A DNA stretch of 64,000 nucleotides from Monomorium pharaonis (Eukaryota; Arthropoda; Insecta; Hymenoptera; Formicidae), in NCBI RefSeq assembly GCF_013373865.1, contig NC_050469.1, forward strand, positions 32,469,822 through 32,533,821. Reading direction: 5' to 3'. Under the pieces are notes generated by a model. The model was given only the letters and a program-made list of their open reading frames with translations, was not told the DNA's origin and did not search any database. The position numbers and the translations under genes are program-made. Below, in pieces: positions 41,701 to 48,367 of the stretch (the first letter of the stretch is position 1; every line of letters starts with the position of its first letter).

Positions 41701-42223
41701 TTCCGCTAAATACCGCAACATCGCGAAATTAAAATATTGATCGAGCGCTGTCGTGAGGGAGGATGGGAATCGGTGAAGAGAAGCAACGGACCGATAGCAT
41801 TAGCAACGGTACCATGTCCAATCATGATATCGTCGAATGGCCATGACAGGCCACTAGAAATTTAATCGGAAGATTCACTATTTATCATTAAATTTTGCAA
41901 TCATTCAATTCGCGAACATGCACGTAACAAACTAGATGCTTGCTTCAAATTAATTGTTAAGCGAAAATTTTACTCGTAATTCGGTTTCTTAATACTGGTG
42001 AAAAAAGTTACAATTTAGACAAAAACAACCATTTTTATTATTAAATTAATTTCAAGTTATACCTCACCTGGAGTTCCTCTTTACACTGGCGTTCCTCTTC
42101 TAAGCTCATCCGCTTTTCGTGTTTCTTATAGTACCGTCTTTTAGCAGCTTGTAGATTGAACCATGTATATGAGAAAGACTTCACGAATGGTAGAAGAGCC
42201 TCGATAAACGGATGAAACTCATC
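4401..42223 (-). CDS. NFI: Nuclear Factor I (NFI/CTF) transcription factor, ten coding exons, 5' end missing
   Basis: This entry covers the whole gene; each exon is listed separately. Joining 42068-42223, 35134-35325, 34777-34960, 30641-30694, 29240-29380, 26286-26429, 8453-8640, 6532-6891, 4738-4972 and 4401-4648 gives 1902 nt with consistent phases and one stop at the end (633 residues). Residues 1-177 match the NFI DNA-binding/dimerisation domain, seen in [55 protein letters not shown] and CVNPYHINVSVRELDLYLA. The C-terminal half keeps the vertebrate-like blocks DFVTFVCQEAE and MLPPPPPAPMARPV, then ends in polyglutamine. NFI proteins are nuclear and bind the palindrome TTGGCN5GCCAA as dimers. 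Vertebrate NFIs have about nine residues before DEFHPF on a separate exon; that exon was not found here. Family assignment is near certain; the middle joins are inference supported by phase. Confidence 0.93.
4738..4972 (-). CDS. NFI: NFI penultimate coding exon
   Basis: This 235-nt exon (phase 0 in, phase 1 out) has the pyrimidine-rich acceptor ttcgctcttgtag and the donor gtgaag. It encodes QIFTYPTISSMSGVISPTNL, then SLFSSPVSVTRPVATQRSIS, and the RWNTAPFINLEDDYNMI block. A nearer AG just before CTCGATG would give the wrong phase, so 4972 is the better start. It is separated from the last exon by an 89-nt intron. Confidence 0.88.
5236..6345 (+). pseudogene. Decayed mariner-type transposase
   Basis: In broken frames the + strand keeps a mariner order of motifs. 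It starts MHVSVEQHIVIKFLTKRGCK (5236), gives a DRFKSGNHVLD-like segment (about 5590), the FLYKIVTDEKWIYYDNP block (about 5857-5915), NYNLF (about 6170) and SKDDF further on. Mariner transposases carry a DD34D triad whose first Asp lies in TGDEKWI; here the block reads TDEKWI with the glycine lost. Many stops and frameshifts show it is inactive. It sits inside an NFI intron and on the opposite strand to the gene. No clear terminal repeat was found. Confidence 0.85.
6441..6482. repeat. CA microsatellite next to an NFI donor site
   Basis: This is an uninterrupted (AC)n run of about 21 units, 50 nt beyond the donor of the 6532-6891 exon. Confidence 0.95.
6532..6891 (-). CDS. NFI: NFI coding exon: polyproline and Ser/Thr-rich activation region
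   Basis: This 360-nt exon (120 codons, phase 0-0) has the acceptor tattttcag and the donor gttggt. It begins TQLTGSRTGIQKFPQYYPSS and continues with MLPPPPPAPMARPV, which matches the MLPPPPPPPMARPV block of vertebrate NFIs nearly exactly. It then runs through STTASSPPTSSTSPTDPAEL to AHFHSQPGQ. The conserved block and the position directly after the DFVTFVCQEA exon make the assignment firm. Confidence 0.94.
6892..8452. other. NFI: NFI intron, AT-rich
   Basis: This is about 1.6 kb of very AT-rich intron. I see no gene or clear repeat in it. Confidence 0.75.
8453..8640 (-). CDS. NFI: NFI coding exon with conserved DFVTFVCQEA block
   Basis: This 188-nt exon enters in phase 1 and leaves in phase 0. 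The acceptor is tatgtttcag and the donor is gtgata. It encodes LHSPHEGLTGGSSQSMPGLA, YYQPEHPGSTGVVKYPENG, then HDTLSDFVTFVCQEAENTQQ and LSQ. The last block parallels the vertebrate NFI segment with the pattern E-T-L-x-E-F-V-x-L-V-C-x-x-A. It lies after a 17.6-kb intron. Confidence 0.92.
9520..9585 (-). CDS. Possible terminal exon, unrecognised gene
   Basis: A very good acceptor (gtaacattttttccag) is followed by 22 codons reading RNDPKFIEESVIERSCDSFG then I and a stop at 9520-9522. Its GC content is above the surroundings. In the phase supplied by NFI exon 26286 a different frame is open to about 9445, so an alternative NFI 3' end is also conceivable. Phase 0 entry would suit the exon-like segment at 15172-15297. 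Function unknown. Confidence 0.22.
   Translation of the reverse strand, partial: RNDPKFIEESVIERSCDSFGI
9826..9870. repeat. TA-rich microsatellite
   Basis: Two (TA)n runs are separated by a short ttta interruption. Confidence 0.9.
10260..10380. repeat. Compound TA/CA microsatellite
   Basis: Alternating ta, ca and cata repeats fill this stretch. The open frames here consist of Tyr, Ile, Met and Cys repeats and are not genes. Confidence 0.9.
11519..11544. repeat. CAGA tetranucleotide repeat
   Basis: About six copies of cagacaga lie in tandem. Confidence 0.9.
11829..11945. repeat. Long TA-GT microsatellite with GC-rich end
   Basis: A short (TA)n run leads into about 38 GT units, then alternating gc/gt purine-pyrimidine sequence. 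Cys-Val and Thr-His open frames through it are artefacts. Confidence 0.95.
14213..14503. repeat. Palindromic (foldback) element, about 290 bp
   Basis: The left arm, beginning aaacgagttatataattatc (14213), is matched by a right arm ending gataattatatagctcgttt (14503). The match continues inward through tgttggtaaat, gacaggaattaaaac and gatctcaaaaa nearly to the centre at about 14358. The two arms cover almost the whole element, as in foldback MITEs. Confidence 0.8.
15005..15026. repeat. GA microsatellite
   Basis: This is a (GA)n run of 11 units with imperfect purine-rich flanks. Confidence 0.9.
15172..15297 (-). CDS. Exon-like segment of an unrecognised gene inside an NFI intron
   Basis: The acceptor tgtttttctatatctag and the strong donor gtaagc bound exactly 126 nt that are open only in phase 0. 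The 42 codons read DSNDSCTLDAITFAVAEVDV then TINPIFHRAEKFKLDTTLIG and CA. GC content is well above the surrounding intron. It cannot be an NFI cassette: entered in NFI's phase 1 it meets a stop after two codons. I do not recognise the protein. It may be one exon of a nested gene, a captured gene fragment, or an alternative NFI end through the stop. Confidence 0.35.
16083..16660. mobile_element. Nested element with TAAGRGGATGCTGGA terminal inverted repeats
   Basis: The left end taaggggatgctggact (16083) matches the inverse of the right end agtc(g)..ccagcatcctctta, ending at 16660. The interior of about 540 bp has no transposase. Elements with such ends are usually non-autonomous DNA transposons. 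Confidence 0.5.
16698..16753 (+). repeat. tRNA-derived SINE-like sequence
   Basis: The stretch gcggtgtagtggtgaaagaa followed after about 20 nt by cgaattcaaatct resembles the A and B boxes of a polymerase III promoter. No cloverleaf with intact stems can be drawn, so it is called SINE-like or a tRNA relic rather than a tRNA gene. Confidence 0.4.
17773..17870. repeat. Dispersed direct repeat, copy 1
   Basis: The stretch starting cggactcgattagata and running through catgttccgatt and gcatttaaccatgt recurs at 19424-19525 in the same orientation with moderate divergence. A partly inverted, degenerate relative lies at about 18010-18120. Confidence 0.65.
19041..19088. repeat. GA-rich microsatellite
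   Basis: This is an imperfect (GA)n run with aaag interruptions. Confidence 0.9.
19424..19525. repeat. Dispersed direct repeat, copy 2
   Basis: This is the partner of 17773-17870. It shares cggactcgattagatacatt, catgttccgattaatt, cgtattgcatttaaccatgt and the aactatatc(a/g)caat end. Confidence 0.65.
20191..20386. repeat. Near-perfect long palindrome, about 195 bp
   Basis: The left arm from ggccgaaggcagagaacgag (20194) to the centre at about 20289 is matched by a right arm ending ctctgccttcggcc (20383). Arms of about 95 bp differ at only a few positions, including cctacg/cgtagg, gactacgactacgac and ttacgtttttctctgcc. There is almost no loop. It may be a young foldback MITE. A cruciform or long hairpin RNA could form if it is transcribed with the NFI intron. 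Confidence 0.85.
20885..21660. repeat. Diverged internally repetitive AT-rich segment
   Basis: Short motifs such as atccgataaaat, atctgataaaat and atccgatgaaatg recur several times (20970-21250). Further right, aaacggatatt and aatatccgttt face each other in inverted orientation (21500-21605). This suggests an old inverted-repeat element. Confidence 0.4.
22966..23096. repeat. MITE-like element, family copy 1
   Basis: The left arm (atttctaccaacgtgtagat, then taactttaatctcgg) pairs with the right arm (ccgagattaatgttaatcta, then cattgatagaaa). The interior contains tttatctctttctaattttt, also seen in the copy at 42653-42788. Confidence 0.7.
23229..23516. repeat. Palindromic element, about 290 bp
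   Basis: The left arm (agtcagcgctgttatttata, then cgcaagataaaactcaa) matches the inverse of the right arm (ttgagttttatcttgcacac, then aaataataacgctgatt). Arms are about 70 bp with an AT-rich interior. It lies in the long NFI intron. Confidence 0.75.
24168..24292. repeat. Dispersed repeat, copy inverted at 28680-28803
   Basis: The sequence tttatagactgatatatttc, followed by gcgaaatcttatttc and ggcgagcccctttattca, recurs in inverse orientation at 28680-28803 with good identity over about 120 bp. Confidence 0.7.
25451..25490. repeat. TA microsatellite
   Basis: This is a pure (TA)n run of about 20 units. Confidence 0.95.
26128..26160. repeat. Perfect 14-bp hairpin
   Basis: tattagtacatttg and its exact inverse caaatgtactaata are separated by a 5-nt loop. 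It lies 126 nt beyond an NFI donor site, within the intron. Confidence 0.8.
26286..26429 (-). CDS. NFI: NFI coding exon: proline/serine-rich segment
   Basis: This 144-nt exon (phase 1-1) has the acceptor ttgtatgcag and the donor gtatgt. It encodes PPPVHQLIRNDKTEKSPTVT, then VSSAPTFSSVLRPEDGHRGI and ESPHSQT. The serine, proline and threonine content fits the NFI transactivation region. Joined to the 8640 exon it reads SPHSQT-G-LHSPHEG with no frame break. Confidence 0.85.
27200..27800 (-). pseudogene. Decayed mariner/SETMAR-like transposase, C-terminal part
   Basis: On the minus strand, broken frames give RGVVHYESWPEGQIVNKEYY (about 27720-27660), then NFFLFP and LKLSSRRKHFESIELIKQN (about 27475-27400), then AYEKCMEDWVKH and FEGTKINL. 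These are hallmarks of the C-terminal half of mariner transposases (the GVVHxExVPxGQTVN and CDFFLFPKLK blocks). Stops and shifts are frequent and the N-terminal half is missing. The probable 3' end is ctactcaaaaagtactcaga at 27211-27230. It lies in an NFI intron, same strand. Confidence 0.82.
28680..28803. repeat. Dispersed repeat, inverse of 24168-24292
   Basis: It contains tgaataaaaggggctcgcca, gaaataagatttcgcc and gactgaaatatgtcagtcta in inverse order relative to the copy 4.4 kb to the left. A 73-residue frame here is not a gene. Confidence 0.7.
29240..29380 (-). CDS. NFI: NFI coding exon: start of the C-terminal region
   Basis: This 141-nt exon (phase 1-1) has the acceptor tctggtttcag and the strong donor gtgagt. 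It encodes SILHDLSDMQPQINAIKIEH, then a tyrosine/serine/proline-rich stretch (PPYYCSSYTPPSAATT) and HVQPAASF. The IKIEHPP motif resembles a sumoylation consensus (psi-K-x-E) at IKIE, which is common in activators; this is inference. The join to the next exon recreates a serine codon (A plus GT). Confidence 0.85.
29381..30640. other. NFI: NFI intron with repeated GGATGCTTTC hairpin motif
   Basis: This 1.3-kb intron carries a purine-rich patch at 29515-29575 and the inverted motif at 30083-30140 with a third copy at 30337-30354. The open frame 30213-30542 (+) has no recognisable motif and is not called. Confidence 0.7.
30083..30140. repeat. Hairpin with ggatgctttc arms
   Basis: ggatgctttcaaaaggt is faced by acctttcgaaagcatcc about 23 nt later. 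A third copy, taccttttgaaagcatcc, lies at 30337-30354. All are within the intron between NFI exons 30641 and 29380. Confidence 0.7.
30641..30694 (-). CDS. NFI: NFI small exon (54 nt), possible cassette
   Basis: The acceptor tctgttatag precedes a 54-nt segment ended by the donor gtatcc. Entered in phase 1 it reads EVLNGICNASKEEDRRRK, a basic stretch, and leaves in phase 1. The 34777 exon ends in phase 1 and the 29380 exon starts after phase 1, so this exon can be included or skipped without shifting the frame. I do not recall a conserved NFI counterpart, so membership rests on splice sites and phase. Confidence 0.65.
30695..34776. other. NFI: 4.1-kb NFI intron
   Basis: The intron is AT-rich except for a CpG-rich patch at 31600-31760. 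It contains the GT microsatellite at 33493-33526. The minus frame 33391-33738 runs through that repeat and is not called. Confidence 0.7.
33493..33526. repeat. GT microsatellite with CG end
   Basis: (GT)n of about 12 units runs into cgcgcgcg. Confidence 0.9.
34777..34960 (-). CDS. NFI: NFI coding exon: end of the DNA-binding/dimerisation domain
   Basis: This 184-nt exon encodes VWRLDLVMVILFKAIPLEST, then DGERLEKTAECAQPGLCVNP and YHINVSVRELDLYLANFITS, ending in SH plus one base (phase 1). The acceptor is gtgatag and the donor is gtaaga. The C-x5-C and the following histidine fit the remaining zinc ligands of the NFI MH1-like domain. The last residues of the conserved domain lie here; what follows is the divergent transactivation half. 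Confidence 0.95.
35134..35325 (-). CDS. NFI: NFI coding exon: central DNA-binding domain
   Basis: This 192-nt exon (64 codons, phase 0-0) encodes NEKLEVKQKWASRLLGKLRK, then the EYREDFVLSITGK block, then [20 protein letters not shown] and ADK. The acceptor is tttctttag and the donor is gtaatt. The cysteine in RRIDC is one of the conserved cysteines thought to hold zinc in the MH1-like NFI fold (family knowledge). The intron to the next exon is only 173 nt. A longer open frame on the same strand here (35189-35380) is an out-of-frame shadow. Confidence 0.95.
36276..36640 (-). promoter_or_regulatory. CpG-rich island ending in a strong donor; candidate alternative first exon
   Basis: The segment is CpG-rich compared with its surroundings and, on the minus strand, ends in cgcgttaa followed by gtaagatg, a good splice donor. 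Splicing to the next NFI exon (35325, phase 0) would place a TAA just before it, so it would act as a 5' untranslated exon. A 136-codon minus frame crosses it but has no recognised motif. This is inference only. Confidence 0.3.
38656..38702. repeat. CT microsatellite
   Basis: This is a pure (CT)n run of about 23 units. Confidence 0.95.
39359..39628 (+). CDS. Small open frame, doubtful
   Basis: An ATG-started frame of 89 codons begins MANNVQDNFRFIVNSLIERN and ends with a basic RCRRKLPIL. It has mixed composition rather than a simple repeat, and lies antisense inside an NFI intron. No motif is recognised and AT-rich codons dominate. It may be chance. Confidence 0.12.
   Translation: MANNVQDNFRFIVNSLIERNEENSKSYRKPRNIFINLANFPAMYISADPLRYYVMTRTKRFHDFFIGNIYSKVYLKHPSKRCRRKLPIL
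40140..40900. promoter_or_regulatory. CpG- and pyrimidine-rich island in an NFI intron
   Basis: About 760 bp with many CpGs, a C/T-rich + strand (ccccctttt, ctctctct, cactcactc) and no AT-rich gaps. Three overlapping + frames (to 159 codons) arise from the low-complexity pyrimidine content and show no motif. A promoter or enhancer is more likely than a gene. Confidence 0.3.
42068..42223 (-). CDS. NFI: NFI coding exon: start of the DNA-binding domain
   Basis: This 156-nt exon (52 codons, phase 0 at both ends) encodes [15 protein letters not shown] through the basic helix YYKKHEKRMSLEEER to KEELQ. It follows the acceptor gatttcag and is followed by the donor gtgagg. It matches the first 52 residues of the NFI DNA-binding domain almost position for position. 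The exon has no in-frame ATG of its own before the domain, and reading back through the acceptor meets a stop. A short upstream exon ending in phase 0 is therefore required. Confidence 0.95.
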
Positions 42224-42652
42224 CTGAAATCATGCAATGTTTACTCTTTTCATAGGAACGTCCGTACACATGTCATTATATTAAACATTTTGCAACGTTT
42301 AAAAGTTTACGTTTTTTTTTTTCAAGTACGCATGCAACTGACTAATATAAAATCACGGATATTAATAAAAAAATGTTTTAAAAAGACGTACGTATCACAT
42401 CTCAAAATATTTCCAAAAATATTAAAATTTCATAATTCTTAGTAAAATTTGAGCATAAATCTCTTATTGGTTTAAAAGTTTTTAACATTTTGTTTGCATT
42501 AATTCTTAAATTCATGTTTTGTAAGTTTTTTTAAATTTCTTTGTACAAATTTAAGGGAATAGTATTACAAATAAATTCAAATTTATCTTTTTACATATAC
42601 TAATAAAACTAATAAATATTTATGCTAAAGTTTATTTGGATCTATTTATGTT

Positions 42653-42788
42653 TATTTGCATCAATGTAGATTAATTTTGATATAGCGATTTAATTTATCT
42701 TTTTCTAATTCTTAAAATTAAAGTAAAATAAAGAGTCAGTTCAAAAGCAAATCAAGAGTAAAGTTAATCTACATTTGTGGAAATGGAT
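42653..42788. repeat. MITE-like element, family copy 2
   Basis: The left arm (atttgcatcaatgtagatta) and the right arm (agttaatctacatttgtgga) match those of 22966-23096. The interior keeps tttatctttttctaatt. The inverted ends are more diverged than in copy 1. Confidence 0.6.
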
Positions 42789-45700
42789 TTTTATTTATTT
42801 AAGTTATTTCATTAAAACTGCAGCAAAATGTGATTATTGATGATCTGCATAAGCTAAATTATTCGTTGTGTTTTTTGCAGTTGGTTTCAGGACATAATCA
42901 AAATTTTTAATTTTGACAAAAAGTTAATATAAACTTTAAAAACTTATAGTTTTTAACAAATCAAATGATATGTAAGCTAATAAATGAACGAAGAGTTAGG
43001 TATTAATTTTATAAAATATATCTTTAATCTCAATACTAAACCAACTACAGACGACGTTTCGACTTTACGGAATCTTCTTCAGCGTGAATATTAATTTAAT
43101 ATTAATATTACTTATAACACCATTTATGTTTATTAACCTGCATGCCATTTAAATCGTGTTTCATACGTCAAGAAGCATACGTAAATATACATTAAGATTC
43201 ATATAATACAGTTGTTTTTTATTAAATCTATTAAAAATTGATTAATGCTTAATTAATTCATAATAGTTTACATATACTTTGTAAAACAGTAATTACAAAA
43301 AGTAATATTTTACCTTATTTTTTATTTTTTTCTTTTAATTTTTTCATTTAAAGATGTACAACAACACTTTTCTAATCAAATAACTATTTGCATTTGATAT
43401 ATTTCATTACTGTTAAAAGATTACATTTTATTATGAATAAAATTTGGCAACAACACACTAAATAATGGGATTGGTTATTCTAGTTTAACGATCACTACCA
43501 TAATGTTTAAAAATTATAGATTATACATTCATTAATAGTGATAACGTGAACACTTATACCTTCTCACACGAAATTAAACGCATATTAAAGGATATTTAAA
43601 GTGCGCATTCCGTTTCTACATATTCGTACATTATGAAAAAAAAAACTAGAAACATACGTATTAAATATGCTGATATGTTTACAACTCCATGAAAAGGAAT
43701 TAGTGTTCCCCTGTGTTACATATATATTGTGTGTTTTATTTGTAGTATATACCTTGTTACTAAGTTTCAGGAGGTATCAACAGGAATGACATTTTTTTCA
43801 AAATTCCCGTATTGGAGGTCAATTATTTTTCTAAATTACACGGTTAACTGATTATACTTTATGATATACATTTGTTGAAAATTCTGATTTATAATAATAA
43901 GTTTTTAATTTTTTCTTCTTGTTAGGAAAAAATATATTGTGCTAAATAAACAGCCAATATGTGCATTGTTCAACACATAAGAGTATAAACATATTTCTTA
44001 ATAATTTTCTTTCAAACAATACAATACAAAAAATAAATTTACTTTAAATTTCACATATAGGAACACAATACATTAATAAACATCTTAATAAAAAGTTTAG
44101 CAATGTTGTGATCTTCTATTATACACATACATTGAAATTTTTCAAAGATATCTTAAAATACTTCAATTAAAAAAATACTTCAAATAAAAAATAAAATGTT
44201 TCATAAAAATTACAAATGTAATGCTTGTAACATTTTTTTAATAGTTTGAATAACAAAATATTCGTGAATCTTGCACTTGAAACCTAGTAGACAAAGAGTC
44301 GAAAGGTTATCTTTAAAAATCAACATTTTTTTAATATTAAAAGAAGATGGTATTATATGTTACGGCAATTGTATTACGGCCATAAATCTTCATTATTAGA
44401 TTACAAATTCTAGTAATTGCTTATGGAATCATTTGTTCCCGCCATTATACAATAACGCTAATATGTTAATTCGTAATAACCGACATTCGTTATAAGACAT
44501 TTTTAATTATAAGTATTTAAAAAATTTAAATTTTTTTACATTTTAGCATTTAATTAAAATAACTGTGGTATTTTCCGCGTAGAAATTTGTCATATTATAT
44601 TTAGTTGTATATATTTTAGAAATTGAAAAAAATATAAAAAGGTAAATTACAACCATTCTGTTATGTACCTTTATATCATAATAGTATGTTGTGATTTCAG
44701 TTTTCTACTTTCAATATTAACGAAATTATAATAAGTTGAATCAATTTGTCAACATAACAAGTAGCGCAATTATGTATTATAACGTACGTAAAATGATTAT
44801 TTTAGGAATTTTAAAAGGCTTAGCAATTATATTTTGTGATACAAAAATATAGAGGAACAGTAGTGAATGATATATAGGAAAAATGTTTAGATCTTGTATT
44901 TTTTATTCAATTTAATGTCTGTACATTGTAAGTACATTTTATTTGTTTAGAATATGTATTTTTAGTGCACGGAATTAATGCCGCACAAACATTCTGTGAA
45001 AAAAAAAGCAACACTTACGCTCGCGCAGAATATACAAAGTGTACGTATCTGCACGTATTAACGTCTTCAATATTGCATTATTATTAGAGGAAAGAAGAAG
45101 GTTATGAACTACCATTTTGTTTTATTTAAATAACTCAATAAATATTTGTGACATAATTTTTGTAATATTTGTCTTTTAATTCTTGTATAAGTTTTATAAT
45201 TCAATATAAGTTTGTTAAAGTTTTACCAATGTTATAAGAATTATTCAGATATGTACTTAACAAACATAATTAACAATTTATTGAAAAGAGAAAAAAGATA
45301 GCAGTTAGAATCAATAGGAGAATATGGAACATCACTAATATTTTCAAAATCGTTTTTATGTTTAAAAGATAAAAAATTAACGTTCTTTAGCGAATTTTGC
45401 AATTATAAGAATATGCAGAAGAGGAAGCGGTTGAATGTAGCGACTAAACTACTAAAGAAATAATGCAACACTACTTCTAGCGCGGCATCTATAGCACGAG
45501 ATTATCATCTCGTTTTTCTAAAAATTAAATGGTGGAACCCATATATTATTATACCCGAAAATTTTGCAAAATAAGGAGTGAAAATGGAAGTCCAAACAAA
45601 TTTAAAATTTTTTTAAACATAAGTATACTATTGTAAAGAATATAAAATATCATAAAACTTTTGCATAGAACATTTTTTTATAAACTTTATATTTTCAAAG

Positions 45701-46970
45701 ATATTCGCCAAAAACAAAATAATCTGTTATCTTCAAGGAGTGGTTTCAACCACTAAATGTCGAGATACGCTAAAACAATATAGATCTAATATTTTTTTAT
45801 GTTCTACGACATATCCAAAGTTCATTAAAATCGGTGAGGGACACTTCCGACCGTTATTAAAATATTGCCAAAAACTGCTATAGTATAACAGTTTTAGTAT
45901 AGATAGTAATAATAAAATTTAAACGTAATTCCATAGTGAAAAAGTTAATTATAAAATAAATTCATAAATTAAAACAATTTTAATAAAGTATTAAAATATA
46001 TATTGCTATGTATTAAATAACTAAGTTTATAAAAACTAGAATTAAATATTTTAAAAATAAAACCAATTTAAAGATTAAAAATGAATATATACAATTTATT
46101 TAAAAAATAGACAACTTATTTAAAATAAAATTATATTACGAAAGAAATAAACTACATCTATGATCTGTAATAGAGAAATATATACGGTTTACATTTCACA
46201 ATAATTTTATGTTTTATATCATATGAGAAAAAAAAGAAAAAAGAAAAACAAAACAATTTTAAGAAGCTGTGTAAACATGTAAAATCGTTTAGTATTATCA
46301 ATAATACTTACTTATCATTGTTTAAACTATGCAATTTATAAAAGAAAATTATGCAATTTCACATTCTCACTTTTGAAGAATTCTTTTTTAACAGATTTTA
46401 TAAAAAAGATATAAAAAAGTTTCCACGTTTATGAACTTTAAACGTTTATAGATTTTTATGTCTTTAATTCTCTCAGCAGATCATTTTTATTAGCATTAAT
46501 AAAGTGCAATGTTTAGCTTTTGAGGAATAAGAGAGTACCCTTTTAGAAAACTTATGCTAGTACTGACAATATTCCTCTACTCGATAAATTAAGTTTTTGC
46601 TAGGTGCGGCATATATACTAGAATTATTCTATGCTTCTACTTTCTTTTGAAACTGTATCGCATTATTATACAAATGTATGTACACTTAAATTTTTTGTTA
46701 CTTAATATTTGATCTGGCTGTTCATATTTCGATTTATAAAAAGTTTAATAATTGGCACCGAATTTTACTAATGCAGCTTCATTAAAAAGGTGCTAAATAA
46801 TAATAATAACAATAATGTATGATTTGTATTACATATATATTATTATAGATTGTCAATATTACAGTCTATATTCAGGAGAATTACATATACTTACATACAT
46901 TTGCATATATTCTGTAATATATTTGCTTTATTTTAAATAAATATAATTTTATTTAATTTTAAATAAAAAT

Positions 46971-46973
<3 letters not shown>

Positions 46974-47021
<48 letters not shown>
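46974..47021. repeat. CA-TA microsatellite
   Basis: A (CA)n run of about 14 units is followed by a (TA)n run. Confidence 0.95.
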
Positions 47022-47240
47022 TCTCTTTGTCAACCTCGATCTTTTATGAAAAAGATTAAGATCTCTATTTGTATGCTCTATAGTGACTGTTTTGGCAAAG
47101 ATACTCTCAATGCTTTGTCATTGCCTTTCGAGAGATGGTGAACAATTAAAAATATACATTTCATACTGCACAAACTAATATTGGATTTTTGCATATTGTA
47201 TAATTTATTATTGAAAATTACAATCTCCAACATATACCTC

Positions 47241-47311
47241 AATGGTCGAGTTAGTAGGACACCCATACGAAATGTAGGAAAATCCAAATTAAAATTCTGG
47301 CTGGGACGTTA
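47241..47311 (+). repeat. tRNA-derived SINE-like sequence
   Basis: tggtcgagttagtaggacac resembles an A box region, and aaattctggctggga, about 45 nt on, a B box region. No intact cloverleaf is visible. Confidence 0.3.
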
Positions 47312-47798
47312 TTTATCATAATAATTTTTTTACAATTTTATGGGGGAGATTTAAAAAAGGAAGAGATTTTATAGATTTGTTAGCGTTAAAAATATTGAAT
47401 TACTCGTAATTTTAATTTGTAATATTACATATTTTGGCTAAAAATATCGACAAAATTTGTCTTTCAAGACTGACAAATTTTGTCGATATCCAGTTCGCGT
47501 GTAATAAATTTCCAAAACTTTTCAAACACTTCTTGAATACGTTTTTATTTAATATTTGCAATCTGATTATAATAAATGTAAATATGATAATAAATAAATG
47601 TAAATACAACACTAATGAGACTTATTATTGCTAATTATAATGAAAAGAAATGAATGGATTTTTTTTGCCGACAGAACTGACGAAGAACTATTTATTATAT
47701 TAAAAGTTTAACACAACATTTCGATCTAGGGTTCAGACCCTTTTCAAGTAAAAATAGTCATAATAGTTCGAGATTACCTCGTTTCAAATAAACTTGCT

Positions 47799-47861
47799 AC
47801 AGAAACATTACAAATCCGTAAATCTATGTCACTGAATTACGGATTTGAGACATGTTTCTGT
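47799..47861 (+). ncRNA. miRNA-like hairpin, unproven
   Basis: acagaaacattacaaatccg is faced by cggatttgagacatgtttct after a short loop (about 17 nt), giving a 63-nt imperfect stem with a small central bulge. Size and mismatch pattern resemble an animal pre-miRNA, but a short transposon relic would look the same. Confidence 0.25.
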
Positions 47862-47986
47862 TCAATTTTACGGTCGTAATGAGAAATTCCTAATTTAGAC
47901 ATTTAATAACGCAATAGGATAATATGATACATCTACGCAAATATATAGCAATACTAAATATAAATGCAGTTTTTTAATGTTAAAAC

Positions 47987-47988
<2 letters not shown>

Positions 47989-48027
<39 letters not shown>

Positions 48028-48040
48028 TATATATATATAA
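47989..48040. repeat. TA microsatellite
   Basis: This is a (TA)n run with one agta interruption. Confidence 0.95.
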
Positions 48041-48326
48041 AATCTACACACACAATTTTTAAAAATAAAAATAAAACAATAATATTTGCGTAACGTACTT
48101 GTATATTATGACGTAAAATAGATTTTTTAAGTACTTATATACATATATATATTTGAATAACATTCATCTACTTTCCTTTAAAAAATTCAAAATAAATTTA
48201 TTTAAATTTAAAAAAGCGTAAAGTTTAAATATTACGAGTATATGTTCTTTTTTTATTTAACTATTACTACGGAATACATTAATAATAATTATTCCCTATT
48301 CCAAGATCATATTATACAAAACGCAT

Positions 48327-48367
48327 ATATTGTATTAATCTACTGCTCTAGTAGATTAATACAATAT
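48327..48367. repeat. Perfect 18-bp hairpin
   Basis: atattgtattaatctact and its exact inverse are separated by the 5-nt loop gctct. Confidence 0.85.

Larger units (their letters stand above)
35326..42067. other. NFI: 6.7-kb NFI intron with CpG-rich islands
   Basis: This intron separates the first two DNA-binding-domain exons. Most of it is AT-rich, but 36270-36640, 38050-38400, 40140-40900 and 41640-41840 are clearly richer in GC and CpG. They could be internal promoters, non-coding first exons or enhancers. No protein-coding exon of NFI is needed here, because phases close across the intron. Confidence 0.7.

Noticed and set aside
43137..43142. ATG-CAG followed by gttaat as the missing first NFI exon
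   Set aside because: Phase fits, but a two-codon exon with a poor donor in AT-rich DNA is too weak to call.
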